Below, piece after piece: positions 25,368 through 33,756 of a stretch of DNA of 64,000 nt. This DNA is from Flavobacteriaceae bacterium (lineage in GTDB: Bacteria > Bacteroidota > Bacteroidia > Flavobacteriales > Flavobacteriaceae). The position numbers and the translations under genes are program-made. Below the pieces are notes generated by a model. That model searched no databases. It was not told the DNA's origin and saw only the letters and a list, made by a program, of their open reading frames with translations. Positions within the stretch are counted from its first letter, which is position 1. The number at the start of each line of letters is the position of its first letter. The stretch is taken from positions 1 to 64,000 of the forward strand of contig JABSPL010000208.1 of NCBI GenBank assembly GCA_013215105.1, read 5' to 3'.

Positions 25368-27365
25368 CTAGTTAAAGAAGTTCCAAACAAAACCAAAACG
25401 CACTACAGAGTCTCTACCAGGATAGCGTTTAGTAGTAAAGTAATTAGCCTGAGCCCATTTGGAAGTGAAGTTTTCGTATTTTATATAGAACCGTGTTCTT
25501 CTTACTTCGGCATTAAGAAACAAATCATAAGTTCTGAAGTTACCCAGATAAGACTCTTTCTGCACATAAAACTCGTTAAGTAATGGGTTGTATAAGTCTG
25601 GAGTGTACAGAGAATGATACTTCATAGTAACACCAGTCTGTAGATACATAGGCTTACCTTTGAATACATAACTAGAAAAATACAAAGTGGTTCTCGTTAT
25701 TAGTTCGGGTACTTTAAACACTCTATCACCCTCCATTACTTTCTGGTAAGTTATACGATTATCAAAACCAAACTTTCTATATTTAAACTCCTTACTTATA
25801 GTCCCTTTAGCATATTTAATTTTATTATCATACTGAAAAGGACTTACAAACTCCTCGTCTGTTTCTGAAATATCTTTGAAATATATATAGTTCTCTAACT
25901 CGCTATACGAAGCTTCTATCTTGTAACCTTTATAGTCTGCTACTAACTTTATATTTTTGTCGGTTTGGTTTGCAAAGTTGTTTTCCCAGTTATAGTTCTT
26001 GTAATTACTTTGGTAAAGTAAAGTATTTAACTTCGGAGACTTTTCATTAATATTCACCTTCACTCTTATATTTACTCCCTTAAACTTAGTAACAGCCTCT
26101 AAACTCTGATAATAACTATCCATATTACCTTTTATAAACTTAGACACATCAGCTTTTATGCTTATATTATCAAAACTTTTAGACCAACTAAGCCCAATAG
26201 CTGTAGCGTTATATTGCAATTTTTTAGTAGGCTTGTTAGCGCTTTCTTGTTCTGTATCTACTTGCACTAGGCTAGACTTTACTTCCTGATACTCTGCTTT
26301 TATATCTCCTATAAAGTCAGACTTTAGCTTAATATAAAGCTTATTGTATTTCTGATTATGAGTAAGACTATCTTGAGTTGTAGATATATATGATTCCCCA
26401 AATATATCGTTATGAGTTATGTCTTCATTGTATTTATAATACTTGTTTTCGCTATAGTATTGGTGACCTATAGTTATATTAGGTCTGAATATATTAGGAG
26501 TATATGTACTATCTTTAGCCTTATATACTTCCGAAACTATATCGTACTCATTCTCTATAAAATAAGTCTTCCCTCCTAGTATCGACGAAGCCCCTTTTAG
26601 TCTCACGTCTAGCCTATCTCTTTTATCGACACTTGGTTCTTTGGTTATAAAATAAGTCAAAGCCTGATCGTCTAAACCTCCACTTTCTTGGTTCTCTAAA
26701 GTCTGAGATATATAAGCTCCTCTGGTAGACCACTTACCATTCTCACTCTCATAAGTAAACGATGATTTAAAATTGTTATGACTAGCTATAGACTGCCTAT
26801 ATTGTCCTATAGAATGTGTGTTCTTATTGTCTATCATAAAGTTAAACCTAGGTGATAAGTTAGCCGTGAACAACACATTAAGATACTGACCTTGTTCAAA
26901 ACCTGCCTGATAAGTCAACTCAGTACTAGCAGTAGGTACTCTGTAATATTCTACATCTTCTAAGTTTATATAGTTCTGATATTTGGCTCTAACTCCTATA
27001 TCGTTATATAAACTTAGCTTATCGAAGTTATACGCAAGCTGAGCATAAGGCTCTGCTATATTGGCAAACTGCAAAAGCTCAAAATCGTCCTTCTTTAACT
27101 CGTTAAGAGCATAGTACTTTTGTAAAGTAAGAGTGGTATCTATATAAGTAGTGTCTCTATCGAAGCTGATAACTAAATAGTCTTTAGGGTTTCCTTTGGC
27201 TATCTTAGTGTATTCACTTTCCTGAGAACTACCAGAACCTCCTCCTCCAAACTTACCAAACCCACCTCCTATCTGAGAGTATGATGTACTTGTTAATGCC
27301 AAGAAGATAATTAGACATATACTTTTGTGTATATTAAATATATAGTTGTTATTTGTGCCAGTCAT
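25368..27365 (-). CDS. Putative porin (Bacteroidota DUF/Porin_10 type)
   Basis: A 665-residue outer-membrane beta-barrel. A signal peptide (CLIIFLALTSTSYSQ) follows an unusually long, polar N-terminal stretch. After a glycine/serine-rich linker (GGGFGKFGGGGSGSS) comes a short conserved region (DTTYIDTTLTLQKYYALNELKKDDFEL) that I associate with the flavobacterial 'putative porin' family. The remainder is many amphipathic strands with aromatic girdles (YLNVLFTANLSPRFNFMIDN, FGFDNRITYQKVM) ending in FVWNFFN, a typical C-terminal barrel strand. Substrate is unknown. It is divergent from rnhB with 63 bases between the starts. Confidence 0.8.
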   Translation of the reverse strand: MTGTNNNYIFNIHKSICLIIFLALTSTSYSQIGGGFGKFGGGGSGSSQESEYTKIAKGNPKDYLVISFDRDTTYIDTTLTLQKYYALNELKKDDFELLQFANIAEPYAQLAYNFDKLSLYNDIGVRAKYQNYINLEDVEYYRVPTASTELTYQAGFEQGQYLNVLFTANLSPRFNFMIDNKNTHSIGQYRQSIASHNNFKSSFTYESENGKWSTRGAYISQTLENQESGGLDDQALTYFITKEPSVDKRDRLDVRLKGASSILGGKTYFIENEYDIVSEVYKAKDSTYTPNIFRPNITIGHQYYSENKYYKYNEDITHNDIFGESYISTTQDSLTHNQKYNKLYIKLKSDFIGDIKAEYQEVKSSLVQVDTEQESANKPTKKLQYNATAIGLSWSKSFDNISIKADVSKFIKGNMDSYYQSLEAVTKFKGVNIRVKVNINEKSPKLNTLLYQSNYKNYNWENNFANQTDKNIKLVADYKGYKIEASYSELENYIYFKDISETDEEFVSPFQYDNKIKYAKGTISKEFKYRKFGFDNRITYQKVMEGDRVFKVPELITRTTLYFSSYVFKGKPMYLQTGVTMKYHSLYTPDLYNPLLNEFYVQKESYLGNFRTYDLFLNAEVRRTRFYIKYENFTSKWAQANYFTTKRYPGRDSVVRFGFVWNFFN

Positions 27366-27407
27366 AAGTTATAGTGAGACTACACTACAATAGTGTATCC
27401 GAAGGCA

Positions 27408-27415
27408 AATATATA
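27408..27415 (-). promoter_or_regulatory. Candidate -7 element for the porin gene
   Basis: TATATTTG on the minus strand, 42 bases upstream of the porin ATG at 27365, within the short divergent gap with rnhB. No -33 match is clear. Confidence 0.45.
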
Positions 27416-27428
27416 AAATAAATAAGAG

Positions 27429-28001
27429 TTGATTAATACTTTTCAAGACAAACTAACAGAAGTAGGAGTAGACGAGGCTGGCAGGGGCTGTTTGGCTGGT
27501 CCTGTAGTGGCTGCAGCAGTCATATTACCTGCTGATTATAAGCATCATCTGCTTAATGACTCCAAAAAGGTGTCAGAGAAAAACAGACTTATACTTAAGA
27601 AAGATATAGAAGAAAAAGCAATATCATACGCAGTAGGTATAGTCGACATAAAAACCATAGACGATATAAACATACTACAGTCCGCAATACTAGCTATGCA
27701 CAAAGCTATAGACAAACTAAAGGTAAAGCCAGAGTTTATAGCCGTTGACGGTAATAAGTTCAATAACTATAAAGACATACCTCACCAAACAGTAATAAAA
27801 GGAGACGGTAAAATACTCAATATAGCAGCAGCGTCGATACTTGCCAAAACATATAGAGACCAAATAATGACCGACCTAGACAAACAACACCCTGAGTATT
27901 TGTGGAGCAAAAACAAGGGCTACCCTACCAAAGCACATAGAGAAATGATACGTAAGCATGGTGTTAACTTAAATCATAGAACTAGCTTTAAGCTACTATA
28001 A
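27429..28001 (+). CDS. rnhB: Ribonuclease HII
   Basis: A 190-residue RNase HII that removes RNA from DNA-RNA hybrids, including single ribonucleotides. Catalytic acids are visible: VGVDEAGRGCLAGPV (D and E), FIAVDGNKF (D), and KTYRDQIM (D). The start is TTG at 27429: an in-frame TAA precedes it at 27423, and there is no ATG before the catalytic DEAGRG motif. The protein is therefore almost certainly begun from a non-ATG codon. It is divergent from the porin gene. Confidence 0.93.
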   Translation: MINTFQDKLTEVGVDEAGRGCLAGPVVAAAVILPADYKHHLLNDSKKVSEKNRLILKKDIEEKAISYAVGIVDIKTIDDINILQSAILAMHKAIDKLKVKPEFIAVDGNKFNNYKDIPHQTVIKGDGKILNIAAASILAKTYRDQIMTDLDKQHPEYLWSKNKGYPTKAHREMIRKHGVNLNHRTSFKLL

Positions 28002-28035
28002 AACTTACTATATTATCAATTGCAATACAGTTTAC

Positions 28036-28065
28036 TTGTTTATGCTGTTATTATAGTTATATTTG
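28036..28065 (+). promoter_or_regulatory. Promoter of the M28 peptidase gene
   Basis: TTG at 28036-28038, 19 bases, then TATATTTG at 28058-28065. This is a full match to the TTG-N19-TAnnTTTG consensus, 17 bases before the ATG at 28083, and supports that start over an upstream in-frame one at 28020. Confidence 0.7.
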
Positions 28066-28082
28066 AACTTCAAACCATAACC

Positions 28083-29054
28083 ATGAAAAACATATACATT
28101 ACTCTAATAGCAATCTCTATTTCGTTTACTTCTTGTAGCCAAGACTCTATAGGCAGCACCCCTATAACGCAAATAAGCTTAAACGAAACGATAGAAATAA
28201 TTACTCAGCTAGCTTCTGATGAGTTTATGGGGAGAAAGCCTGGGACTGACGCTTATGACAAAACAGTAAGTTATGTCGAAGACTTTCTTAGTAAGAACAA
28301 TATAAAACCTTATTACGAGTCTGGATACAGAGACGATCTGGATGTGATAGGAGTACATTCTTACAATATAGTTGCACTAATCGGAGAACTTAATAACAAT
28401 AGAGAAAGCATATTACTAGGTGCTCATTTAGACCATTTAGGAACTACCAAGGGTTTAGACTCTATTTATAATGGTGCTAACGATAATGCGAGTGGGGTAA
28501 CTGCCGTAATGCAAATAGCCAAAAAGCTTAACCAATATACCTTTGACAAGAACATCATAATAGCTCTATTTACAGGTGAAGAAAGCGGACTGATAGGCTC
28601 TAAACACCTAGCCAAGAAACTTAAAGAAGAAGGAGTTAAACTTTCTTATATGCTTAACTTCGAGATGATAGGGACAGTACTTACCACAGGTAAAAATCAG
28701 GTTTACCTTACTGGCTACGACAAGTCTGATTGTGCTCAGCAGATAAACGCTACCCTAGACAATGAGTTTGTAAAGTTCTTACCTACAGCAAAGGAGTATA
28801 ACCTGTTTTATAGATCCGACAACTACGCCTTCTCTCATGAATTTGGTATACCTTCTCATACTCTATCTACTTTTGACTTTAAGAACTACGACCACTATCA
28901 TAAATTAAGCGACCATGTTAGTTACCTCGATATAGAAAATATGAATGCTATCATAAATACTTCAGCTACTAGTATAGTTAAGCTTCTTTCAGAAAATATA
29001 AAGATAACTAATATAGAAGTTGAGCCAGAGGCTAAGATAGAGGTAAAACAATAA
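28083..29054 (+). CDS. M28-family zinc aminopeptidase, lipoprotein
   Basis: Begins MKNIYITLIAISISFTSCSQ, a lipoprotein signal. The M28 catalytic residues are visible in order: GAHLDHLG (metal His and Asp), NGANDNASGV (bridging Asp), TGEESGLIGS (catalytic Glu and metal Glu), FEMIG (metal Asp position is replaced by Glu-type residue in this family), and HYHKLSDH near the C-terminus (metal His). It should cleave N-terminal residues from peptides at the periplasmic or surface side. A promoter lies directly in front, so it is likely its own unit; rnhB ends 81 bases upstream. Confidence 0.9.
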   Translation: MKNIYITLIAISISFTSCSQDSIGSTPITQISLNETIEIITQLASDEFMGRKPGTDAYDKTVSYVEDFLSKNNIKPYYESGYRDDLDVIGVHSYNIVALIGELNNNRESILLGAHLDHLGTTKGLDSIYNGANDNASGVTAVMQIAKKLNQYTFDKNIIIALFTGEESGLIGSKHLAKKLKEEGVKLSYMLNFEMIGTVLTTGKNQVYLTGYDKSDCAQQINATLDNEFVKFLPTAKEYNLFYRSDNYAFSHEFGIPSHTLSTFDFKNYDHYHKLSDHVSYLDIENMNAIINTSATSIVKLLSENIKITNIEVEPEAKIEVKQ

Positions 29055-29156
29055 TACCTATATCTATTTAAGTAGATAAAATACAACAATAACAACAATA
29101 CTCTAAGCCCAGATGGCTTTACTGTCAATAACCCTTAGGGATTAACCACTAGTAAT

Positions 29157-29717
29157 ATGAACAAAACACTTACTATAGCATTAATTATGTTTATCAACAT
29201 ATTAATAGCACAAGACAAACAAGCAATAGCTAAGATAGAAACTCCTTTGGGTGATATATACTTCAAGATGTATGACCAGACTCCTAATCATAAGAAAGAG
29301 TTTATAACCCTAGCAAACACTGGTTACTACGACGAGTTTTGTTTTAACAGAGTTATAAATAACTTCGTGATACAAGGCGGTTGTCCCGATACTGAGCAGT
29401 ACTTCAAAGACTCACCTTATATAATATCTCCTGAGTTTGCAGAAGGTATAACTCACAAATACGGTGCTGTTGGTATAGGAAGAGACGATAATCCTGATAA
29501 AAACTCTAATATGTGCCAGCTTTATATAGTCAACAATAAGCAAGGACTACCTAGACTCGATGGTGATTATATGATATTTGGAGAGGTTATAAAAGGTATG
29601 GATATAGTAGAAGCTATATCGTCGGTAGAAACCAACAAATCCGATGAACCTAACAATAGAATAAGTATGAAGGTTAGTATAGAGCTTATGACTAAGAAAG
29701 ATATAGCTGGTCTGTAG
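29157..29717 (+). CDS. Cyclophilin-type peptidyl-prolyl isomerase, exported
   Basis: A 186-residue protein with signal peptide MNKTLTIALIMFINILIAQ. The cyclophilin core is recognisable: ETPLGDIYFKMYD, HKKEFITLANTGYYDEFCFNRVINNFVIQGG (FxRVIxxFxIQGGxP motif), MCQLYIVNN and GDYMIFGEVIKGMDIVEAI. It catalyses cis-trans isomerisation of prolyl bonds in the periplasm. The segment SPEFAEGITHKYGAVGIG matches bacterial PpiA/B relatives. Function in envelope protein folding is the simple inference. Confidence 0.92.
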   Translation: MNKTLTIALIMFINILIAQDKQAIAKIETPLGDIYFKMYDQTPNHKKEFITLANTGYYDEFCFNRVINNFVIQGGCPDTEQYFKDSPYIISPEFAEGITHKYGAVGIGRDDNPDKNSNMCQLYIVNNKQGLPRLDGDYMIFGEVIKGMDIVEAISSVETNKSDEPNNRISMKVSIELMTKKDIAGL

Positions 29718-29890
29718 ATATCATATCTAAGTTATCATCTGTTAACGTCTTACTATCTAAATCAGTTAATAAGCCTACAAACCTTAGTTATAAGCGATCT
29801 TAGGTTGTTATTAATACTAGTTATATCAATACTTTTGTCATACATATTATATTTGTACCACAAACAAGTTAAGAAGACTAAAGTTTTTCG

Positions 29891-29898
29891 TAGTTTTG
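29891..29898 (+). promoter_or_regulatory. Candidate -7 element for ychF
   Basis: TAGTTTTG, 34 bases upstream of the ATG at 29933; a second TAnnTTTG (TATATTTG) is at 29848-29855. Neither has a clear TTG at the usual distance. Confidence 0.4.
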
Positions 29899-29932
29899 CA
29901 AATTCTTATAATAACATCATAAAACTATATAT

Positions 29933-31027
29933 ATGAAAGCAGGAATAGTAGGACTTCCTAACGTGGGTAAATCGACTTTGTTTAATTGTTTGTCTAATGC
30001 TAAGGCACAGTCTGCAAACTTTCCATTTTGTACAATAGAACCTAATATAGGTGTTGTAAATGTACCCGATCACAGGATAGACAAACTAGAAGAGCTAGTG
30101 CAACCAGAAAGAGTACAACCAGCAACTGTTGAAATAGTTGATATAGCAGGACTTGTAAAAGGGGCTAGTAAAGGTGAAGGACTTGGTAACCAGTTTTTGG
30201 CAAACATAAGAGAAACCGACGCTATACTACACGTAGTAAGATGTTTCGACAACGACAATATAATACACGTAGAAGAAACTATTGACCCTGTAAGAGATAA
30301 GGAAATAATAGATATAGAACTACAACTAAAAGATTTAGAAGCTGTAGAGAAGAGGGTAGACAAAGCTAAGAAAGCTGCAAGAACAGGTAATAAAGAAGCT
30401 CAGAAAGAACTAGACCTATTACTTAGTATGATAGCTTGTTTAGAAGCTGGTAAATCCATAAGATCTATGGAGTTTACCGACAAAGAAATAGAAGAATACG
30501 TTAGACCATTACAATTAATAACTATAAAACCAGTATTGTATGTATGTAATGTTGACGATAGTTCGGCTGTAGATGGTAACGCTTATGTAGAAAAAATAAG
30601 AGAAGCAGTAAAGGACGAAAACGCTGAGGTTATAATACTAGCAGTAGGTACCGAAGCTGATATAATAGAACTAGAGAGCTACGAAGAAAGACAAATGTTC
30701 TTAGAAGACATGGGGCTAAAAGAACCTGGTGCTTCTAGACTTATAAGAATGGCGTACAAACTTCTTAACCTACAGACTTACTTCACCGCAGGAGTAAAAG
30801 AAGTAAGAGCTTGGACTATTAATGTAGGAGACACCGCTCCACAGGCAGCAGGTGTTATACATACTGACTTCGAGAAAGGATTTATACGTGCTGAGGTTAT
30901 AAAGTTTGAAGACTTTGTAGAATACGGTAGTGAGGCAAAAGTAAAAGAACAAGGTAAGCTTTCGGTAGAAGGTAAAGAATATATAGTACAAGATGGAGAT
31001 ATGATGAACTTTAGGTTCAACGTTTAA
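29933..31027 (+). CDS. ychF: YchF/OLA1-family ATPase
   Basis: A 364-residue cytosolic P-loop protein of the Obg superfamily that prefers ATP. G1 is GLPNVGKSTLFN, the switch regions are NFPFCTIEPNIG and IVDIAGLVKGASKGEG, and the G4-like segment is VCNVDDS. A C-terminal TGS domain is present (about residues 281-364; FTAGVKEVRAWTINVGDTAP). Length and order match the family. It has been linked to ribosome and oxidative-stress functions. Confidence 0.97.
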   Translation: MKAGIVGLPNVGKSTLFNCLSNAKAQSANFPFCTIEPNIGVVNVPDHRIDKLEELVQPERVQPATVEIVDIAGLVKGASKGEGLGNQFLANIRETDAILHVVRCFDNDNIIHVEETIDPVRDKEIIDIELQLKDLEAVEKRVDKAKKAARTGNKEAQKELDLLLSMIACLEAGKSIRSMEFTDKEIEEYVRPLQLITIKPVLYVCNVDDSSAVDGNAYVEKIREAVKDENAEVIILAVGTEADIIELESYEERQMFLEDMGLKEPGASRLIRMAYKLLNLQTYFTAGVKEVRAWTINVGDTAPQAAGVIHTDFEKGFIRAEVIKFEDFVEYGSEAKVKEQGKLSVEGKEYIVQDGDMMNFRFNV

Positions 31028-31051
31028 TGAATTAGAGTACTCAACCTATGG

Positions 31052-31090
31052 ACCCCTTAGCTTTTTATTAATCTAAGGGGTTCTTTTTTA
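31052..31090 (+). terminator. Terminator of ychF
   Basis: ACCCCTTAG (31052-31060) pairs with CTAAGGGGT (31073-31081), followed by TCTTTTTT. Confidence 0.85.
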
Positions 31091-31127
31091 CCTACACAAT
31101 TCATACATTTAAAATACATAAAAGATG

Positions 31128-31135
31128 TATATTTG
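31128..31135 (+). promoter_or_regulatory. Candidate -7 element
   Basis: TATATTTG, 79 bases before the ATG at 31215; matches TAnnTTTG. It could drive the transglutaminase-like gene. No obvious TTG upstream. Confidence 0.45.
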
Positions 31136-31214
31136 CAAATCAACAAGGTATTTTAAATTAAAACGTCATTTGCAATGTTAAATTAAAACAATGACGACTA
31201 TCCATTTTATTTAT

Positions 31215-32747
31215 ATGAAGAGAGCAATTGTTATAGTATCGTTTCTGTTAGGATCAGTTAGTCTAATGAGTCAAACTTATAGTTCCGACTTTGAAAAGAG
31301 AATCATTAGTTCCTTTGAAAAAGACTCCTTGAATTACGACTTTTTCAGTTCCCTGTTTGCAATAGACTCTTTGTCTACAGTTTCTATAATTAAAGAGTAT
31401 AAGAACTATATAGACCTATATATTAGTAGTTTTCCTACTAAAAAAGTAAAAGAAAGGAAAGAGAAGAAAAGAGTATTTAAAATATATAAAGGGATACATG
31501 ATAAATTCTTGGTGAAATATGATACAAGCACAACTTTTCCTGATATCTTTATAAATGGCAACTACAATTGCGTCACAGCTTCAGCTTTATATGCTTATGT
31601 GTTTGATCAATTAGATATACCTTATAAAGTAAAAGAGTCCCCGTCGCACGTATACCTGATAGCATACCCAGAGACGCTAAACATTCACGTAGAAACAACT
31701 GTACCTGGAGAGTTCGGTCTTTTTAGTATTAGTGAAAAAAAGATAATAGAAGTGGTAAACGAATTGATATCATACAAGTTGACTACTAAAAGTGAGGTAG
31801 ACCAAAAAGGTTATCTAAAGTTTTACGAAGATTACTATTTTGGTAAAGATTTCATACCTAAAAGCTCTCTGATAGGAATGGGGTATTATAATCTAGGAGT
31901 TCTTCAGTATAAAGACAATGAGTTATCTTTATCTAAAAACAACCTGATGAAGTCAAAACTATTTTACAGTTCGCATCTGGCTGATGATATTATAAAAGAC
32001 ATTACTTTGAATCAATTAGATAAGCTTCAATTTAATTCAGATAAGGATATTGTATTTTTGACTCAGACACTTTCGGATAGTTTGTATACAAAAGACCTAA
32101 GTCCTTCTAATATCAAATACTTTTTGAGTAAAATAACAGATAAGAGTAATCAATATATAAAAGAGAGTATACCTTATTTCTTAGAAATAAACCACAAAGA
32201 GACAAGGGAATTATCTCTAAAGTATTTATACGCCTATTTGGCAAGGAAAGAGGCTTCCTACGAGAATTCTAAAGAAGCAATCTTTTTCTCAGATAAGCTT
32301 TTGGAGTTAGATCCAGATAGTAAAATAGCAAAAGAGATGATTTCTTATTTTTGTTTCAGAAAAGCTAATATATCTTCGTTTGGAACTAAAGGACTTAAGG
32401 AGTTTGAAGAAATGTGCGATAAATACGATTTCATAAAGTCACACCACAGGTACAATATAGCTCTAGCTTATTTTTATGCTAATATTTCATTAAACAAATA
32501 TACAAGTAATAAGATATCAGAAGCTACTTCATATCGTAAAAAGTTTGAAAATATACTAGACAATAACGATCTGATAGAGGAAGTAAACAAAAGATTAGTC
32601 GTTCAGCTATACCTTAATGCAGGTAATTATTACTACTATAAAGAAAAACTTAAAAATTCATACTATATATACCAAAAAGGTCTTTCGTACGTTCCTAGAA
32701 ATAGCGAATTGATTAAGAAAGCCAAATGGTCTAAAGAGGACATGTAA
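31215..32747 (+). CDS. Exported papain/transglutaminase-like protein with TPR-like helices
   Basis: A 510-residue protein from the ATG at 31215, which begins signal peptide MKRAIVIVSFLLGSVSLMSQ. Around residues 115-165 it has NGNYNCVTASALYAYVFDQL, then ESPSHVYLIA and HVETTVPG. The order Cys, His in SPSHV, and acidic ET resembles the Cys-His-Asp core of transglutaminase-like or SirB1-like domains. The rest is helical with tetratricopeptide-like patterns (YYNLGVLQYKDNELSLSKNN, YNIALAYFYANIS, AGNYYYYKEKLKNSYYIYQ). Similar Bacteroidota proteins exist but I know no function. Location: periplasm or secreted. It precedes the GHMP kinase gene. Confidence 0.65.
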   Translation: MKRAIVIVSFLLGSVSLMSQTYSSDFEKRIISSFEKDSLNYDFFSSLFAIDSLSTVSIIKEYKNYIDLYISSFPTKKVKERKEKKRVFKIYKGIHDKFLVKYDTSTTFPDIFINGNYNCVTASALYAYVFDQLDIPYKVKESPSHVYLIAYPETLNIHVETTVPGEFGLFSISEKKIIEVVNELISYKLTTKSEVDQKGYLKFYEDYYFGKDFIPKSSLIGMGYYNLGVLQYKDNELSLSKNNLMKSKLFYSSHLADDIIKDITLNQLDKLQFNSDKDIVFLTQTLSDSLYTKDLSPSNIKYFLSKITDKSNQYIKESIPYFLEINHKETRELSLKYLYAYLARKEASYENSKEAIFFSDKLLELDPDSKIAKEMISYFCFRKANISSFGTKGLKEFEEMCDKYDFIKSHHRYNIALAYFYANISLNKYTSNKISEATSYRKKFENILDNNDLIEEVNKRLVVQLYLNAGNYYYYKEKLKNSYYIYQKGLSYVPRNSELIKKAKWSKEDM

Positions 32748-32787
32748 CACATTATTGTTTTAGAGCAAATAGCAACACATAAATATA

Positions 32788-32795
32788 TATATTTG
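32788..32795 (+). promoter_or_regulatory. Candidate -7 element for the GYDIA kinase operon
   Basis: TATATTTG, 25 bases before the TTG start at 32821. It fits TAnnTTTG and supports the unusual start. Confidence 0.5.
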
Positions 32796-32820
32796 CACGA
32801 AACAAATAAGCTATAACAAA

Positions 32821-33756
32821 TTGGAACAACAGAAATACTACAGTAATGGCAAGTTGTTATTAACTGCCGAATACTTAGTTCTTAACAAAGCTTTTGCCTT
32901 AGCATTACCTACCAAATACGGGCAGAGTATGGAGGTAGATAGTAGAGTAATGACCAAAGACGACAAGTACAATCTGAACTGGAAAAGCTATAATAGCGAA
33001 GATAACCTATGGCTAGATATAAGTATAAACACCGACTCGTGGAAGTATAGTAACAACAATAATAGCAAGCCTGAGATAGTAGTTAAACTAGTAGAAATAC
33101 TAAAGACTTGTCAAGTAATAGAGATCAATTGCTTTGATACTTCTATAAGGCAAAATATAGTAACTCGCACCTCTTTCCCGCAGGACTGGGGGCTAGGAAG
33201 CTCTTCTACTCTTATAAATAATATAGCTAGTTGGTTGTCTCTTAATCCTTATTTGTTAAATATTAAGTGTTTTGGAGGTAGTTGTTACGATATAGCTTGT
33301 GCTATAACCAATAACCCTATCATATACCGAAAGTACGACGACAAATATGAAGTAGAAGACTATAATTTCTCTCCTAAGTTCAAGGATATGATATTCTTCG
33401 TACACCTTAACAAGAAGCAGAACAGCAGAGATTCTATAAATAAATACAACCAGAATGAAGACCCTAAACAGAGTATTTATAAGCGAGTAAGCAGTATAAG
33501 CTATGAGTTGTTAGACGTTGAGACTCTACAAGAGTTTGAAGAACTACTAACTCAGCACGAAGCTCTTATAAGCGAGGCTACAGGCTTAACTACGGTTACC
33601 GAACTTCTGTTTGCTGACTATAGCAAAGGAATATGCAAAAGCTTAGGTGCATGGGGAGGCGACTTTATACTAGTCACTGGTAAACCCGAAGATATGAGTT
33701 ATTTTAAAGACAAAGGATATAATACTATAATTCCTTTTAGTGATATGATATTATGA
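32821..33756 (+). CDS. GYDIA-family GHMP kinase
   Basis: A 311-residue GHMP-fold protein. YYSNGKLLLTAEYLVLNKAFALALPT is the family opening, TSFPQDWGLGSSSTLINNIASW contains the ATP loop (GLGSSS), and GGSCYDIACAITNNPIIYR is the motif after which the family is named; here the G of GYDIA is replaced by C. Members of this family occur in Flavobacteriia next to mevalonate-pathway genes; no such neighbours are seen here and its substrate is unproven. The start is TTG at 32821: the in-frame stop upstream is 32770 and no ATG lies between. It overlaps the next gene by 4 bases. Confidence 0.85.
   Translation: MEQQKYYSNGKLLLTAEYLVLNKAFALALPTKYGQSMEVDSRVMTKDDKYNLNWKSYNSEDNLWLDISINTDSWKYSNNNNSKPEIVVKLVEILKTCQVIEINCFDTSIRQNIVTRTSFPQDWGLGSSSTLINNIASWLSLNPYLLNIKCFGGSCYDIACAITNNPIIYRKYDDKYEVEDYNFSPKFKDMIFFVHLNKKQNSRDSINKYNQNEDPKQSIYKRVSSISYELLDVETLQEFEELLTQHEALISEATGLTTVTELLFADYSKGICKSLGAWGGDFILVTGKPEDMSYFKDKGYNTIIPFSDMIL

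Noticed and set aside
28020-28082. Start of the M28 peptidase at 28020
   Set aside because: It would place the promoter inside the gene and hide the lipoprotein signal starting at 28083.
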